Shown piece by piece: positions 6,421-14,794 of a stretch of 18,638 bases of DNA. This stretch comes from JABDOU01 sp041567895 (GTDB lineage: Bacteria > Actinomycetota > Acidimicrobiia > Spongiisociales > SHLN01). The DNA lies in the NCBI GenBank assembly GCA_041567895.1, contig JBFGAX010000053.1:1-18638 (forward strand), in the 5' to 3' direction. Under the pieces are notes generated by a model that did no database searches, was not told where the DNA came from, and worked only from the letters and a program-made list of their open reading frames with translations. The translations under genes and the position numbers were made by a program. Position 1 is the first letter of the stretch. Each line of letters opens with the position of its first letter.

Positions 6421-7305
6421 ATGCTTTCTGATCTTCGTCGCAACGGGTTCATCGCGAAACCGACGAATCCCTGGTTGGCCGTGTTGCTCGCGCCCGTGGC
6501 TTCTATCCTCGGCGGCGTCGCCGGCTTCATCATTCTCGAAGCACTTCCCCCGGTGTCGGGTGCTGTGGGGTTCGCCTTCGACCTCGTCGCCTTCTTCCTG
6601 CCTGTTGCGTTCCTCATTTGGGTCTGGAGACTCCGGGTGGAACGCGGAGACGCGCCAAGCCTCGGATTGTCACGTCCCGGCGGCCTGGTGAAGTTCGCCC
6701 GCGGTTTTGGAATCGGATTTCTGTTGTTCTCGGCTGTTGTCGGAGTTCTGCGACTGCTCGGAATGATTGGATCTGATCCGACGCCGATGGCGGTCACGGG
6801 CGGATCTGCGATCGGCGCTCTGCTCATCGTGCTGGGCGGCTGGGTCGTGCAAGCTTCAACCGAGGAGCTGGTCGCTCGCGGATGGTTGATGTCGACCCTT
6901 GCAGCCCGGACCAACGTTCCTATCGCCGTCATCGTCAGCAGTCTGCTCTTTGCGCTGCTCCATATTCTCAACGAGAACGTGTCCTTGCTGGCGATGGCAA
7001 ACATCATGCTGGTTGGACTGTTCCTGGCAGTGTATGCAATCGTTGAAGGCGGTATCTGGGGGGCAGCGGGGATTCACACCGCCTGGAATTTTGCCCAGGC
7101 CAACGTGTTCGGTCTCGAGGTGAGCGGAAACGAGGTCGCCGTAGGGACTCTGTGGGATCTCCAGGAGACAGGACCCGGTTTGTGGACAGGCGATTTCTTC
7201 GGCCCTGAAGCCGGCCTTGTCGCCACCTTCGTGATCTCGCTGGCCCTCGTGGCAAGCGTGGTGCGCTTGCGAGAGCAGGGAAGTTTGGACGGTCAGTTGC
7301 GCTGA
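6421..7305 (+). CDS. CPBP family intramembrane metalloprotease
   Basis: Multi-pass membrane protein of the CPBP/Abi family (CAAX prenyl protease 2 fold). The three motifs are visible: STEELVARGW with Glu148-Glu149 and Arg153, FALLH with His181, and GIHTAWNF with His219 and Asn223. About eight hydrophobic segments surround them. The family includes prenyl-protein proteases, bacteriocin self-immunity proteins and anti-sigma-factor site-2-like proteases; the substrate here is unknown. ATG 6421 lies 8 bp after the desaturase stop, so co-transcription is likely. The 3' end overlaps the convergent ATPase gene by 13 bp. The open frame extends upstream, but that part lies out of frame within the desaturase gene. 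Confidence 0.9.
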   Translation: MLSDLRRNGFIAKPTNPWLAVLLAPVASILGGVAGFIILEALPPVSGAVGFAFDLVAFFLPVAFLIWVWRLRVERGDAPSLGLSRPGGLVKFARGFGIGFLLFSAVVGVLRLLGMIGSDPTPMAVTGGSAIGALLIVLGGWVVQASTEELVARGWLMSTLAARTNVPIAVIVSSLLFALLHILNENVSLLAMANIMLVGLFLAVYAIVEGGIWGAAGIHTAWNFAQANVFGLEVSGNEVAVGTLWDLQETGPGLWTGDFFGPEAGLVATFVISLALVASVVRLREQGSLDGQLR

Positions 7306-9749
7306 TAGAGTTCGCGGATCTGACGCCAGGTTCGTTCGACCCAAGACTCGACATCGGTCTCCATGCGCCTCAGCCTGGCTTCCAATCGCTCAGCGCGTCG
7401 GGAACGTAACAGTCCAGGAACCAGCAACGTCCATTCAACGGCCCTCAAAGCAGTAAACATGATCGCCCCCGTCATCGCTGCGATTCCGATCGTCGCCATG
7501 AACTCGAGAAAATCGGGTAGCGACAGTTCGAAGAAGTTTCGCAAACCCGGGGAAATGAATGCGAAAGCGGTGAGGCCCGCCATGGCCATGAGCAGGGTGC
7601 GTCTGGCCGGATTGTAGGGCCGTGAAATGACGGCAAGCACAAACAGCCCGATGAGCGTGAGCACGTAGGTCGCCGCGGTTCGAGCCTCGATGATGGTGGC
7701 TCCCGGTTGTTCGAGAACCAGCCGGTAGCCGATGAATGTGGCGGCCGCAGCCAGGGCTCCGGCCGGAATTGCGAACCGAAGCACCCGCATCAAGAACCCG
7801 GTCCTGGCCCGGCGAGCCGACGGCGAGAGCGCGAGGAAAAAGGACGGGATCCCGATTGTGACGGTTCCCACCAGTGTCAAGTGCCTCGGTAGGAAGGGGA
7901 AGGCGATATTTGCAACACCAACGATGACGGCCAGCGCCAGCGCATACACGGTCTTGGTGATGTAGAGATTCGCAACCCGCTCGACGTTGGCGATCACCCG
8001 CCGGCCCTCGGCTACCACGTGCGGCAAGGTTGCAAAGTCCGACTCGAGTAAGACAATCTGAGAGGCAGCCCTCGTCGCAGTGGCGCCGGAACCCATTGCA
8101 ATGCCGATATCGGCATCCTTGAGGGCCAGAACATCGTTGACCCCGTCTCCTGTCATCGCAACGACATGACCGCGCGATTGAAGGGCACGTACCATGTCCC
8201 GCTTCTGCTGAGGGGACACCCGGCCAAAGATGCTCCGATTCTGCATCAAGTCGGCGAGTTCCTCGGGATGGTCAGGGAGGTGACGGGCATCGACCGGGGG
8301 ACGCGACAATTCGATCCCTACCTGGCCGGCGATGGCTGCGACCGTCTCCGGGTGATCTCCCGAAATGACCTTCAAGGAAACCCCCTGACTATGGAAATAC
8401 TCGAGAATTCTCTTCACGTCCTGTCGAGGCGGATCGAGAAGGAGCACAAACGCAGCAGGCTCCAGATCAGCCGGTAGCGATGTATCGGTCAGTGCCAGAT
8501 TCGCCCTCGCCACCAGGACGGTCCGGTACCCCGACCTGGAAAGCTGCTCTGCACGCTCGAGGACGTCCGGACGGTTGGCCGCGATCACATCGGGAGCGCC
8601 GATCACCCAGGTCTTGTGGCCTTCGAACGTCGCACCGGACCACTTGCGAGACGAAGAGAACGGAACCGTTGCCAGCACGCGCCATCCGACCGGTTCTGAA
8701 TACGCATCCTTCACGGCCCTCAGGGTGCTGTTCGGATTCGGATCTGATGCAGCGAGGGCGCCTAGCGCTGCCGGTACATCGTCGGGCACCAACATCTCGA
8801 GATCGACAGCCGACAAGTGGCCGGTCGTGAGCGTTCCGGTCTTGTCGACGCACAGTACGTCGACCCTCGCCAGGCCTTCGACAGCCATCAATTCCTGGAC
8901 GAGAACCCGGCGCCTTCCGAGACGAATGACGCCGACCGCGAACGCCACGCTGGTTACGAGCACGAGGCCCTGCGGGACCATGGCGACGATTCCCGCGATC
9001 GATCCACGCAAAGAGCCCCGGATGTCGGCGGTACGCAGCTGACTCCACATGAGCAGAGCCAACGTCGGAGCGATGAGCCAGGCAATGCCCTTGAGCATCA
9101 AATCGATGCCGGTGCGAAGCTCGGATCGAACCAGCGCAAACTCCTTGGCCTCTGCAGCCAGGCGGGCCGCATAGGACGCCGCTCCGACACGGGTTGCGCG
9201 TACGGTTCCGGATCCGGCGACGACGAAGGATCCGGACAGCACCTGATCGCCTTCCAGTTTCGGAATCTGATCCGGTTCGCCCGTCAGGAGAGATTCGTCG
9301 AGTTCCAGTCCGGCCGACGAGATGACCTGACCATCAATCACGACCTGATCACCCGGTGTGAACTCGACCAGATCGTCCTGCACGATTTCCTCGGTGTTGA
9401 TCGATCGTCGCTTGCCGCTGCGAATCACGGTCGTTTTGGGGGCGCTCAGAACATTCAGGCGATCGAGGGTACGTTTGGCCTTGATCTCCTGGTAGATGCC
9501 GATGGCTGCATTTGCGATCATGACGAGTCCGAACAAGCTGTCCTGCCAGGGCGCCACGAAAAAGATTGCTATGAGCAAAACGCCAATCAGGATGTTGAAC
9601 GGGGTGATGAGGTTGTCGTAGACGATCTCCTGGATCGTCCGCCCGGTCCCTTCGGGAGGGGTGTTGACCCTTCCCTCCTCGATGCGTTTCCTGACCTGTT
9701 TCTTGGTGAGTCCCGAAACCGCGTACGATTCCGGTTTGGTCATTGTCAC
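7293..9749 (-). CDS. CtpE-like cation-transporting P-type ATPase
   Basis: Membrane cation pump resembling mycobacterial CtpE (calcium uptake). Seen in order: N-terminal actuator start (GLTKKQVRKRIEEGRVN), two TM helices, actuator loop LTGEP (about 155-159), M3-M4 with VAMVPQGLVLVTSVAFAVG, phosphorylation site DKTGT (302-306), nucleotide-binding domain, hinge MTGDGVND (532-539), then about six TM helices and a charged tail. The M4 motif is PQGL, not the usual PEGL (Gln at about 260). GTG 9749 is chosen because TAGCGT lies 7 nt upstream; ATG 9743 is two codons in, and a TTG at 9779 is less likely. Lies 36 bp after the lipoprotein gene on the same strand. Confidence 0.9.
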   Translation of the reverse strand: MTMTKPESYAVSGLTKKQVRKRIEEGRVNTPPEGTGRTIQEIVYDNLITPFNILIGVLLIAIFFVAPWQDSLFGLVMIANAAIGIYQEIKAKRTLDRLNVLSAPKTTVIRSGKRRSINTEEIVQDDLVEFTPGDQVVIDGQVISSAGLELDESLLTGEPDQIPKLEGDQVLSGSFVVAGSGTVRATRVGAASYAARLAAEAKEFALVRSELRTGIDLMLKGIAWLIAPTLALLMWSQLRTADIRGSLRGSIAGIVAMVPQGLVLVTSVAFAVGVIRLGRRRVLVQELMAVEGLARVDVLCVDKTGTLTTGHLSAVDLEMLVPDDVPAALGALAASDPNPNSTLRAVKDAYSEPVGWRVLATVPFSSSRKWSGATFEGHKTWVIGAPDVIAANRPDVLERAEQLSRSGYRTVLVARANLALTDTSLPADLEPAAFVLLLDPPRQDVKRILEYFHSQGVSLKVISGDHPETVAAIAGQVGIELSRPPVDARHLPDHPEELADLMQNRSIFGRVSPQQKRDMVRALQSRGHVVAMTGDGVNDVLALKDADIGIAMGSGATATRAASQIVLLESDFATLPHVVAEGRRVIANVERVANLYITKTVYALALAVIVGVANIAFPFLPRHLTLVGTVTIGIPSFFLALSPSARRARTGFLMRVLRFAIPAGALAAAATFIGYRLVLEQPGATIIEARTAATYVLTLIGLFVLAVISRPYNPARRTLLMAMAGLTAFAFISPGLRNFFELSLPDFLEFMATIGIAAMTGAIMFTALRAVEWTLLVPGLLRSRRAERLEARLRRMETDVESWVERTWRQIRELYQRN

Positions 9750-9756
9750 GCGGCCC

Positions 9757-9762
9757 ACGCTA
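9757..9762 (-). promoter_or_regulatory. Putative -10 box (TAGCGT) of the P-type ATPase gene
   Basis: On the minus strand TAGCGT is followed by 7 nt and then GTG-ACA-ATG. No Shine-Dalgarno is visible. It suggests the ATPase can be transcribed separately from the lipoprotein gene as a leaderless mRNA. Confidence 0.35.
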
Positions 9763-9785
9763 ATCGAGGGACCCGACAAGGACGC

Positions 9786-10961
9786 TTATCGAGGGTCGAA
9801 AGCGGCCTCGGAGCCCTCGATCAGAAATACCGGCTCAGACTGCCCGCCGGCATCAAGTAGCCAAACGCCGGATCTACCGCCCATGGTTCCGAAGAAGAGA
9901 AACGACGAACCGTCCGGACTCCACCACGAGTGACTCAGCGAGTATTGGTCGAAGAATTGCAGGTATGTCTGTAGCCAGTATCGCGACACCTGGCCTTCGC
10001 CGATGGCGATCGACTTGCCGGTGTCTACATCCCATGTTTTCAGGTTGATGGTTTCCCCGGTTTGTTCCATCCACACCAGAGCGTCCCGCTGATCGTTCCA
10101 GAAGAACCAAAGGGCTCTAGAGCTGAGCTCAGCTTCGCTGTTCCCGACGACGGACAGGGTTCCGGCCAGCTCAGTCGTGCGTTCGAGGATCGCGATGTTT
10201 CCGTTCTCGCCGATCGCGAACGACGTGTTCTGCGAGTCCAATTCGATGCTGCCGATCGTGGCGCCAGATGGTTCTCGAGTTTCAAGTCTCGATCGACCCC
10301 CGGCCTGGCCGATCAAAAAGATTCCGTCTTCGTTCCAGATCGGTGCAAAGAAGACTCCGGTGTTGTCTTCGAACGTTTTCGGCTCGCCGGAAAGGAGGAG
10401 CTGCATCGATGTGCCCTCATGATGCGTTATCAGTCGATCACTCCCGGGCGACCAGTCGAAGTAGAGCGGTTGAGAGTTGAAGACGGGAGTGCTGTCGCCG
10501 GTTGCAGGATCGAGGATGGATAGCTGGAGCCGGGGAGGAGATGATCCGAGGTATGCGAGTCGTTCGCCATCGGGTGACCAGTACATGTAAAAAGGTGGGA
10601 ACGGTACGAAATGGCTCGAGCGTTCGCCGTCCCGATCAATCACCTCGATGGTTGCCGAAATGCCCTGGGAACTGAGATTCGACGCCTGAGCTGAGATCCC
10701 ATCTCCTCCTCCGACACTTGCCCTCACGTATGCGAGGCTTCCTTGCCGCGACCATGTCAGCTGTGAGTAGACCACTCCGAACTCGGCATCCGTGGTGATG
10801 GGGCTCCGGTCGCTGCCGTCGGCATTGATCATTGCGACATTGCCGTCAGAACCGATGACAGCCAGCCTGCCTGCGGACGCTTCTCGTTCGCTTGAACATC
10901 CCGCGATGAACAACAGACCGGCAAGGATGATGGCCGAGATCAGCAGCGTTCGAAGAGACAC
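9786..10961 (-). CDS. Beta-propeller lipoprotein (TolB/WD40-like), function unknown
   Basis: Secreted lipoprotein of 391 residues. The N-terminus has basic residues, a hydrophobic core and a lipobox ending IAGC with Cys22 as the lipidation site, so it should be anchored outside the cytoplasmic membrane. The rest is beta-rich with repeated blade motifs of the TolB/PD40 type: YWSPDGERLAYLG, DWSPGSDRLITHH, FFWNDQRDALVW and SWWSPDGSSFLFFG. No catalytic motif is visible; such propellers usually mediate binding. Start is GTG 10961, the only plausible start before the signal peptide; GGGAG abuts it with almost no spacing, which is unusual. The P-type ATPase lies immediately downstream on the same strand, so a link to cation transport is possible but unproven. 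Confidence 0.8.
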   Translation of the reverse strand: MSLRTLLISAIILAGLLFIAGCSSEREASAGRLAVIGSDGNVAMINADGSDRSPITTDAEFGVVYSQLTWSRQGSLAYVRASVGGGDGISAQASNLSSQGISATIEVIDRDGERSSHFVPFPPFYMYWSPDGERLAYLGSSPPRLQLSILDPATGDSTPVFNSQPLYFDWSPGSDRLITHHEGTSMQLLLSGEPKTFEDNTGVFFAPIWNEDGIFLIGQAGGRSRLETREPSGATIGSIELDSQNTSFAIGENGNIAILERTTELAGTLSVVGNSEAELSSRALWFFWNDQRDALVWMEQTGETINLKTWDVDTGKSIAIGEGQVSRYWLQTYLQFFDQYSLSHSWWSPDGSSFLFFGTMGGRSGVWLLDAGGQSEPVFLIEGSEAAFDPR

Positions 10962-11027
10962 CTCCCAAGCATGGTGCTGATGGGAGCACTATGCAAAGCA
11001 CGCGAACCGAGGCTTGGACAACGTCGA

Positions 11028-11033
11028 TAGGCT
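11028..11033 (+). promoter_or_regulatory. Putative -10 box (TAGGCT) of the Eis-like gene
   Basis: TAGGCT, then six bases (TTCACG), then the ATG at 11040. No Shine-Dalgarno is present, consistent with a leaderless transcript. The 78-bp gap to the divergent lipoprotein gene must hold both promoters. Confidence 0.4.
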
Positions 11034-11039
11034 TTCACG

Positions 11040-12251
11040 ATGGAGTTTCGGCAACTTGCATCGGACGATCTCGAACCCCTGGCACGCGTTGCCAGACTTG
11101 CTTTCGGCAACGATATCGGGCGCCCTGCCGACCAGATGCTCGGTGGGATCGAGATGGACCGGTTCTTCGGCGCGTTCGAGGGTGATCTTCTCGTCGGAGC
11201 GATTGGCGCCTACACGTTCGAGATGACGGTCCCCGGCGGTGGATCGATGCCGGTCTCGGGCACAACCCTCGCAGTGGTCCTGCCCACGCATCGTAGGCAA
11301 GGAATTCTCCGCCATCTCATGTCTCTGCATGTGCAGGAGTCAGTGGACCGTGGGGCCCTGGCGGCGGGTCTGTGGGCTTCCGAAGCGGGGATCTATGAGC
11401 GCTTTGGATACGGCCGAGCGTTTGACCGTCTTGACGTCCACATCGACATGCCGTCGGAACTCCGGGACGTCGTGCCCAAGGTCGGTTCGGTACGACTCGT
11501 CGAGGGTGAAGAGGCAGCCGTCGCTCTGCGTGAGGCCTGGCATCTGCTTCGTCCTCTTCGGCCCGGCCGTTCCCGGCGCTCCGAGGACTGGTGGACGTGG
11601 TCGGTGTTCGGTGATCCCGTGGAGGAACGGGCAGGTTATTCGCCTTATCGATTCGCGGTCGTCGACGTCGGCGGTGAACCTGCGGGTTACGTCAAGTATC
11701 GGTCAAAGCTAGATGTGCCGGGCAACTTTCGTCTACGCGGACAGGTGGAAGTCGACGAAATGCACGCGGCCTCGGACACCGTCGAAGCGGCCCTCTGGAA
11801 TTTCCTCGTGAACCAGGATCTCGTCACCGATATTCGAGTCGGAAACCTTCCTGTGGATTCGATCGTTGCGTGGTTGCTCGCCGACCATCGCACTGCACAT
11901 CGTCGTCTCGTCGAAGGCGGGTGGATGCGTCTTCTCGACGTAGCAGGCGCCTGGGAGGCGAGAAAATACGCGACCGATGGTCGCATCGTATTCTCAGTCT
12001 CTGATGACATGCTTCCCGACAATGACGGCGTCTGGGAATTGGTCGTTGTCGACGGTCACGGGCAATGCCGCCGAACGGAGAGCGAACCTGATCTCGGGGT
12101 TGCGGCCGAGGCAGCCGGTGCAACGTTTTTCGGAGCGGTGACGTGGAGACAGATGTTGGCCGCAGGTCACGTTCAGGGTTCATCGGATTCGATTGCATTG
12201 GCTGATTCGATGTTCGCCGCAGAGGCGGCTCCCTGGTTTGACTTCTTCTGA
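11040..12251 (+). CDS. Eis-like GNAT N-acetyltransferase
   Basis: Acetyl-CoA-dependent acetyltransferase of the Eis family (tandem GNAT domains plus a C-terminal sterol-carrier-like domain). At 403 residues it is the length of mycobacterial Eis. The acetyl-CoA loop is VVLPTHRRQGILRHLM (79-94). ASEAGIYERFGYG (113-125) matches the Eis segment carrying the general-acid Tyr, here probably Tyr124. The protein ends in FDFF; in Eis the C-terminal Phe carboxylate is the catalytic base, so the exact end matters and is preserved. Eis acetylates amines such as aminoglycosides and some protein lysines; the substrate here is unknown. Its TGA overlaps the ATG of the next gene, implying coupling. Confidence 0.9.
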   Translation: MEFRQLASDDLEPLARVARLAFGNDIGRPADQMLGGIEMDRFFGAFEGDLLVGAIGAYTFEMTVPGGGSMPVSGTTLAVVLPTHRRQGILRHLMSLHVQESVDRGALAAGLWASEAGIYERFGYGRAFDRLDVHIDMPSELRDVVPKVGSVRLVEGEEAAVALREAWHLLRPLRPGRSRRSEDWWTWSVFGDPVEERAGYSPYRFAVVDVGGEPAGYVKYRSKLDVPGNFRLRGQVEVDEMHAASDTVEAALWNFLVNQDLVTDIRVGNLPVDSIVAWLLADHRTAHRRLVEGGWMRLLDVAGAWEARKYATDGRIVFSVSDDMLPDNDGVWELVVVDGHGQCRRTESEPDLGVAAEAAGATFFGAVTWRQMLAAGHVQGSSDSIALADSMFAAEAAPWFDFF

Positions 12252-13045
12252 TGGCGGAGTTTCGCGCTACCTCTGGATCACTTTTTTATGATCTGAAAGG
12301 CTCCGGCGATCGTGTCCTGGTGCTGCTGCACGGCTTTACGGGCAGCAGCCACGATTTCTCCCATCATGTCGATTCGCTTGCCGACGGGCGACGTGTCATT
12401 TCCGTCGATCTGGCCGGGCACGGCAAGTCGGGTCACCGGCGCCGATACTCGATCTCGGCGCTGAAAGACGAGATCATCGAGTTCCTGGACACGCTCGATG
12501 AGCAAGTCGATCTCCTTGGCCATTCGATGGGCGGTCGAATTGCGCTCGAGATCGTGATAGCGCGGCCCGATATGGTTTCATCCCTGATTCTGATGTGCAC
12601 GACGTACGACGACTTCGGCCTCAACCGATCCGACGAAGAACTGAAGGCCAGGTTGCACTTTGCGAAGTCCGGCGAAGATCATCGATCGGCAGACGATCCA
12701 GCACAACTCTTGTTTCTCGAATCGGTCGACTCTTCGTGGATCGACGAACATGACCGAATGAAGGCAAGGCTCGATCCGGTTGCCCGTACTCAGCTTGGAA
12801 TCGAGATCTTCGGAGGAAGCCTCGCGTCTCTCTATCCGGCATTATCAAATGTCGAGGTGGCGACCACGATCATCGCAGGATCGCTCGACCAGCCTTACAT
12901 CGAGCCATCATCGGTAATGGCCAACACGATTCCCGGGGCGAGGTTGGCATGGATCGAAGGGGCGTACCACGTGCCCCAGCTCACGCACAGGGCGCGATGG
13001 CTGGCGATTGTTCGGGAGCACCTCGAAGAAGCTATAACCAGATGA
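12251..13045 (+). CDS. Alpha/beta hydrolase (MenH-like)
   Basis: Soluble alpha/beta-hydrolase of 264 residues. Visible are the oxyanion loop HGFTGSS (27-33), DLAGHGKS (53-60), the nucleophile elbow GHSMGG with Ser92, and candidates for the triad Asp213 (IIAGSLDQPY) and His240 (GAYHVPQLTH). The overall pattern, including DLAGHGKSGHR and LLGHSMGGRIAL, resembles 2-succinyl-6-hydroxy-2,4-cyclohexadiene-1-carboxylate synthase (MenH) of menaquinone synthesis. No other men gene is in the window, so I leave it as MenH-like. Its start overlaps the stop of the Eis-like gene by one base, and its 3' end overlaps convergent uppP by 14 bp. Confidence 0.85.
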   Translation: MAEFRATSGSLFYDLKGSGDRVLVLLHGFTGSSHDFSHHVDSLADGRRVISVDLAGHGKSGHRRRYSISALKDEIIEFLDTLDEQVDLLGHSMGGRIALEIVIARPDMVSSLILMCTTYDDFGLNRSDEELKARLHFAKSGEDHRSADDPAQLLFLESVDSSWIDEHDRMKARLDPVARTQLGIEIFGGSLASLYPALSNVEVATTIIAGSLDQPYIEPSSVMANTIPGARLAWIEGAYHVPQLTHRARWLAIVREHLEEAITR

Positions 13046-13784
13046 GAGTGGCGGCGCCTATGACGAAGCAGTACGCGGCGAAAGGTCCCAACCCGAACCG
13101 GCTCAGCGCCCGAACCAGCAACGCGATGGCGGCGTAGCCGCTCACGGCAGCCACCACGAACCCTATGAGATTCTCCGTCGTGAGGCTGAATGACGTCTTG
13201 ACGAGCTGGTTGACAGTTGCTCCGGCGATCGCAGGCACACCGAGTAGGAAGGAGAACCGGAGAGCGTCGATGTCCGAAAAGCCCCTGAAAAGACCCATCG
13301 TGATCGTAGATCCCGATCGCGATATTCCAGGGATGAGGGCGAATGCCTGGGCTGAACCAATGAGTATTGCGTCGGACAAGGTACTGCTTTCGAACTCCCT
13401 GGTCCCACGTCGGAACTTCATCGAGAGCAGCAGGATCAAACCGGTGACGATGAGCGCTACACCGACCCAGCGCGGCTTGCCGAAGGCCTCATCGAACCAG
13501 TCTTCGAAGGCCAATCCCAGGATCGCTACCGGCAGACTGGCCGCAGCCAGAAGCAGGACCAGGCGTCTGGGCTCCGGCAGATCGACCCGCAGTAGCATTC
13601 GCAGGTCTTTCCAGAAATACACAACAACGGCGAGTAGCGTGCCCGCATGGAGTATCACCGAGGTCGTTAGATCCGGCGCCTTCCGACCGAAAAACTCGGG
13701 AACGACAACGAGATGTCCGCTAGAGGAGATGGGAAGGAACTCGGTGAGTCCCTGGACGAGGCCCCAAAGTATGGCGTCGAGCAC
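13032..13784 (-). CDS. uppP: Undecaprenyl-diphosphatase (BacA/UppP)
   Basis: Membrane phosphatase converting undecaprenyl diphosphate to the monophosphate carrier used for peptidoglycan and other envelope polymers. Motif 1 QGLTEFLPISSSGHL (11-25) and motif 2 ALIPGISRSGSTITMGLF are intact, with several TM helices. The open frame extends 32 residues further upstream, but GTG 13784 puts the start a few residues before the first motif as in the family, and a TAACCT box lies 7 nt before it. Length is 250 residues, slightly shorter than many homologues. It diverges from the dehydratase gene with about 14 bp between the chosen starts. Confidence 0.93.
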   Translation of the reverse strand: MLDAILWGLVQGLTEFLPISSSGHLVVVPEFFGRKAPDLTTSVILHAGTLLAVVVYFWKDLRMLLRVDLPEPRRLVLLLAAASLPVAILGLAFEDWFDEAFGKPRWVGVALIVTGLILLLSMKFRRGTREFESSTLSDAILIGSAQAFALIPGISRSGSTITMGLFRGFSDIDALRFSFLLGVPAIAGATVNQLVKTSFSLTTENLIGFVVAAVSGYAAIALLVRALSRFGLGPFAAYCFVIGAATLIWL

Positions 13785-13791
13785 ATTCTTC

Positions 13792-13797
13792 AGGTTA
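13792..13797 (-). promoter_or_regulatory. Putative -10 box (TAACCT) of uppP
   Basis: On the minus strand TAACCT, then seven bases (GAAGAAT), then GTG 13784. It sits in the tiny gap between the divergent uppP and dehydratase starts, so any promoter for the dehydratase must overlap it or lie inside uppP. Confidence 0.4.
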
Positions 13798-13798
13798 G

Positions 13799-14794
13799 GT
13801 GCCCGTGTCAGAGTCGTGGTCCGCATTGCTTGAGTTTCCCGACGTCCTGGCCGCTGCCGACCGGCTTTCTGGAATTGCAAACCGGACTCCGGTTCTCACA
13901 TCACGAACGCTCAACGAGGTGCTGGGAGCTTCCCTGTTCCTGAAAGCCGAGCAATTCCAGCGCGGGGGGGCGTTCAAGTTTCGTGGTGCCTATAACAAGA
14001 TCTCCCAACTCGAAAATCCGGCTGCGCTTGTGGCCTATTCGTCAGGAAACCATGCCCAGGCCGTGGCGCTCGTGGCTCGTATCAAGCAGATACCTGCGAC
14101 GATCGTCATGCCCGAAGATGCTCCGCCTGTCAAGCTGAGAGCCGTCAAGGAGTATGGCGCCGATGTGATCAACTATGACCCGTCATCGGAGGATCGGGCC
14201 GAGATCGCAGCGAAGCTGGTTGGAGAACGACGAGCGGTGTTGATTCCCCCTTATGACGATTTCGACATCATGGCGGGGGCTGGAACCGCCGCAGTTGAGT
14301 TGTTCGAAGAGGTCGGCGAGCTAGACGTCCTCGTTGTGTGCATAGGCGGTGGCGGTCTCATAGCAGGCTGTGCCACCGCAGCTCACGCCATGTCACCGGG
14401 CATCCAGGTAATCGGAGTGGAGCCCGACGACGCAAACGACACTGCATTGTCCATGGCAGCAGGCAAGCGGGTGGTCATCGACGCACCCCGTACGGAAGCA
14501 GACGGTCTCAAGGTGAGGACACCGGGAGTCTTGACCTTCCCCATCGTGCAGCGTCTCGTCGAATCAGTTGTCACAGTGAGCGGACCCGAGATCAGCGAAG
14601 CAATGGCGTTTCTCTTCGAACGGATGAGCCTGGTAGTCGAGCCGAGTGGAGCCGTTGCGTTGGCGGCTGCGATGAGCGGGCGCCTCAACCTCGAAGGCAA
14701 ACGTGTGGGAGTAGTCATCTCCGGCGGGAATATCGGCCCGGAGCGGTTTTGTCGTCTCGTTTCTTCACCCTGGCACCATCAACACGGTCAATGA
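13799..14794 (+). CDS. Threonine/serine dehydratase family PLP enzyme
   Basis: Fold-type II pyridoxal-phosphate enzyme of 331 residues, lacking the C-terminal ACT-like regulatory domain of biosynthetic IlvA, hence like catabolic threonine dehydratase or serine racemase. Seen: the PLP lysine Lys60 in GAFKFRGAYN, SSGNHAQ (81-87), the phosphate-binding loop GGGGL (183-187), EPSGAVALAA, and the late VVISGGNI. It would deaminate threonine or serine to the 2-oxo acid and ammonia; substrate choice cannot be settled by eye. GTG 13799 and GTG 13805 are both possible starts, and TTG 13826 would also keep the domain. The 3' end overlaps the SAF-domain gene by 30 bp. Confidence 0.88.
   Translation: MPVSESWSALLEFPDVLAAADRLSGIANRTPVLTSRTLNEVLGASLFLKAEQFQRGGAFKFRGAYNKISQLENPAALVAYSSGNHAQAVALVARIKQIPATIVMPEDAPPVKLRAVKEYGADVINYDPSSEDRAEIAAKLVGERRAVLIPPYDDFDIMAGAGTAAVELFEEVGELDVLVVCIGGGGLIAGCATAAHAMSPGIQVIGVEPDDANDTALSMAAGKRVVIDAPRTEADGLKVRTPGVLTFPIVQRLVESVVTVSGPEISEAMAFLFERMSLVVEPSGAVALAAAMSGRLNLEGKRVGVVISGGNIGPERFCRLVSSPWHHQHGQ

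Noticed and set aside
8817..9860. Long plus-strand ORF (347 codons) antisense to the P-type ATPase
   Set aside because: It mirrors a well-conserved pump gene in another frame, and its translation is low in hydrophobic order and has no recognisable motif.
13165..13833. Plus-strand ORF of 222 codons antisense to uppP
   Set aside because: uppP motifs are intact on the other strand; this frame is Ser/Arg-rich with no family signature.
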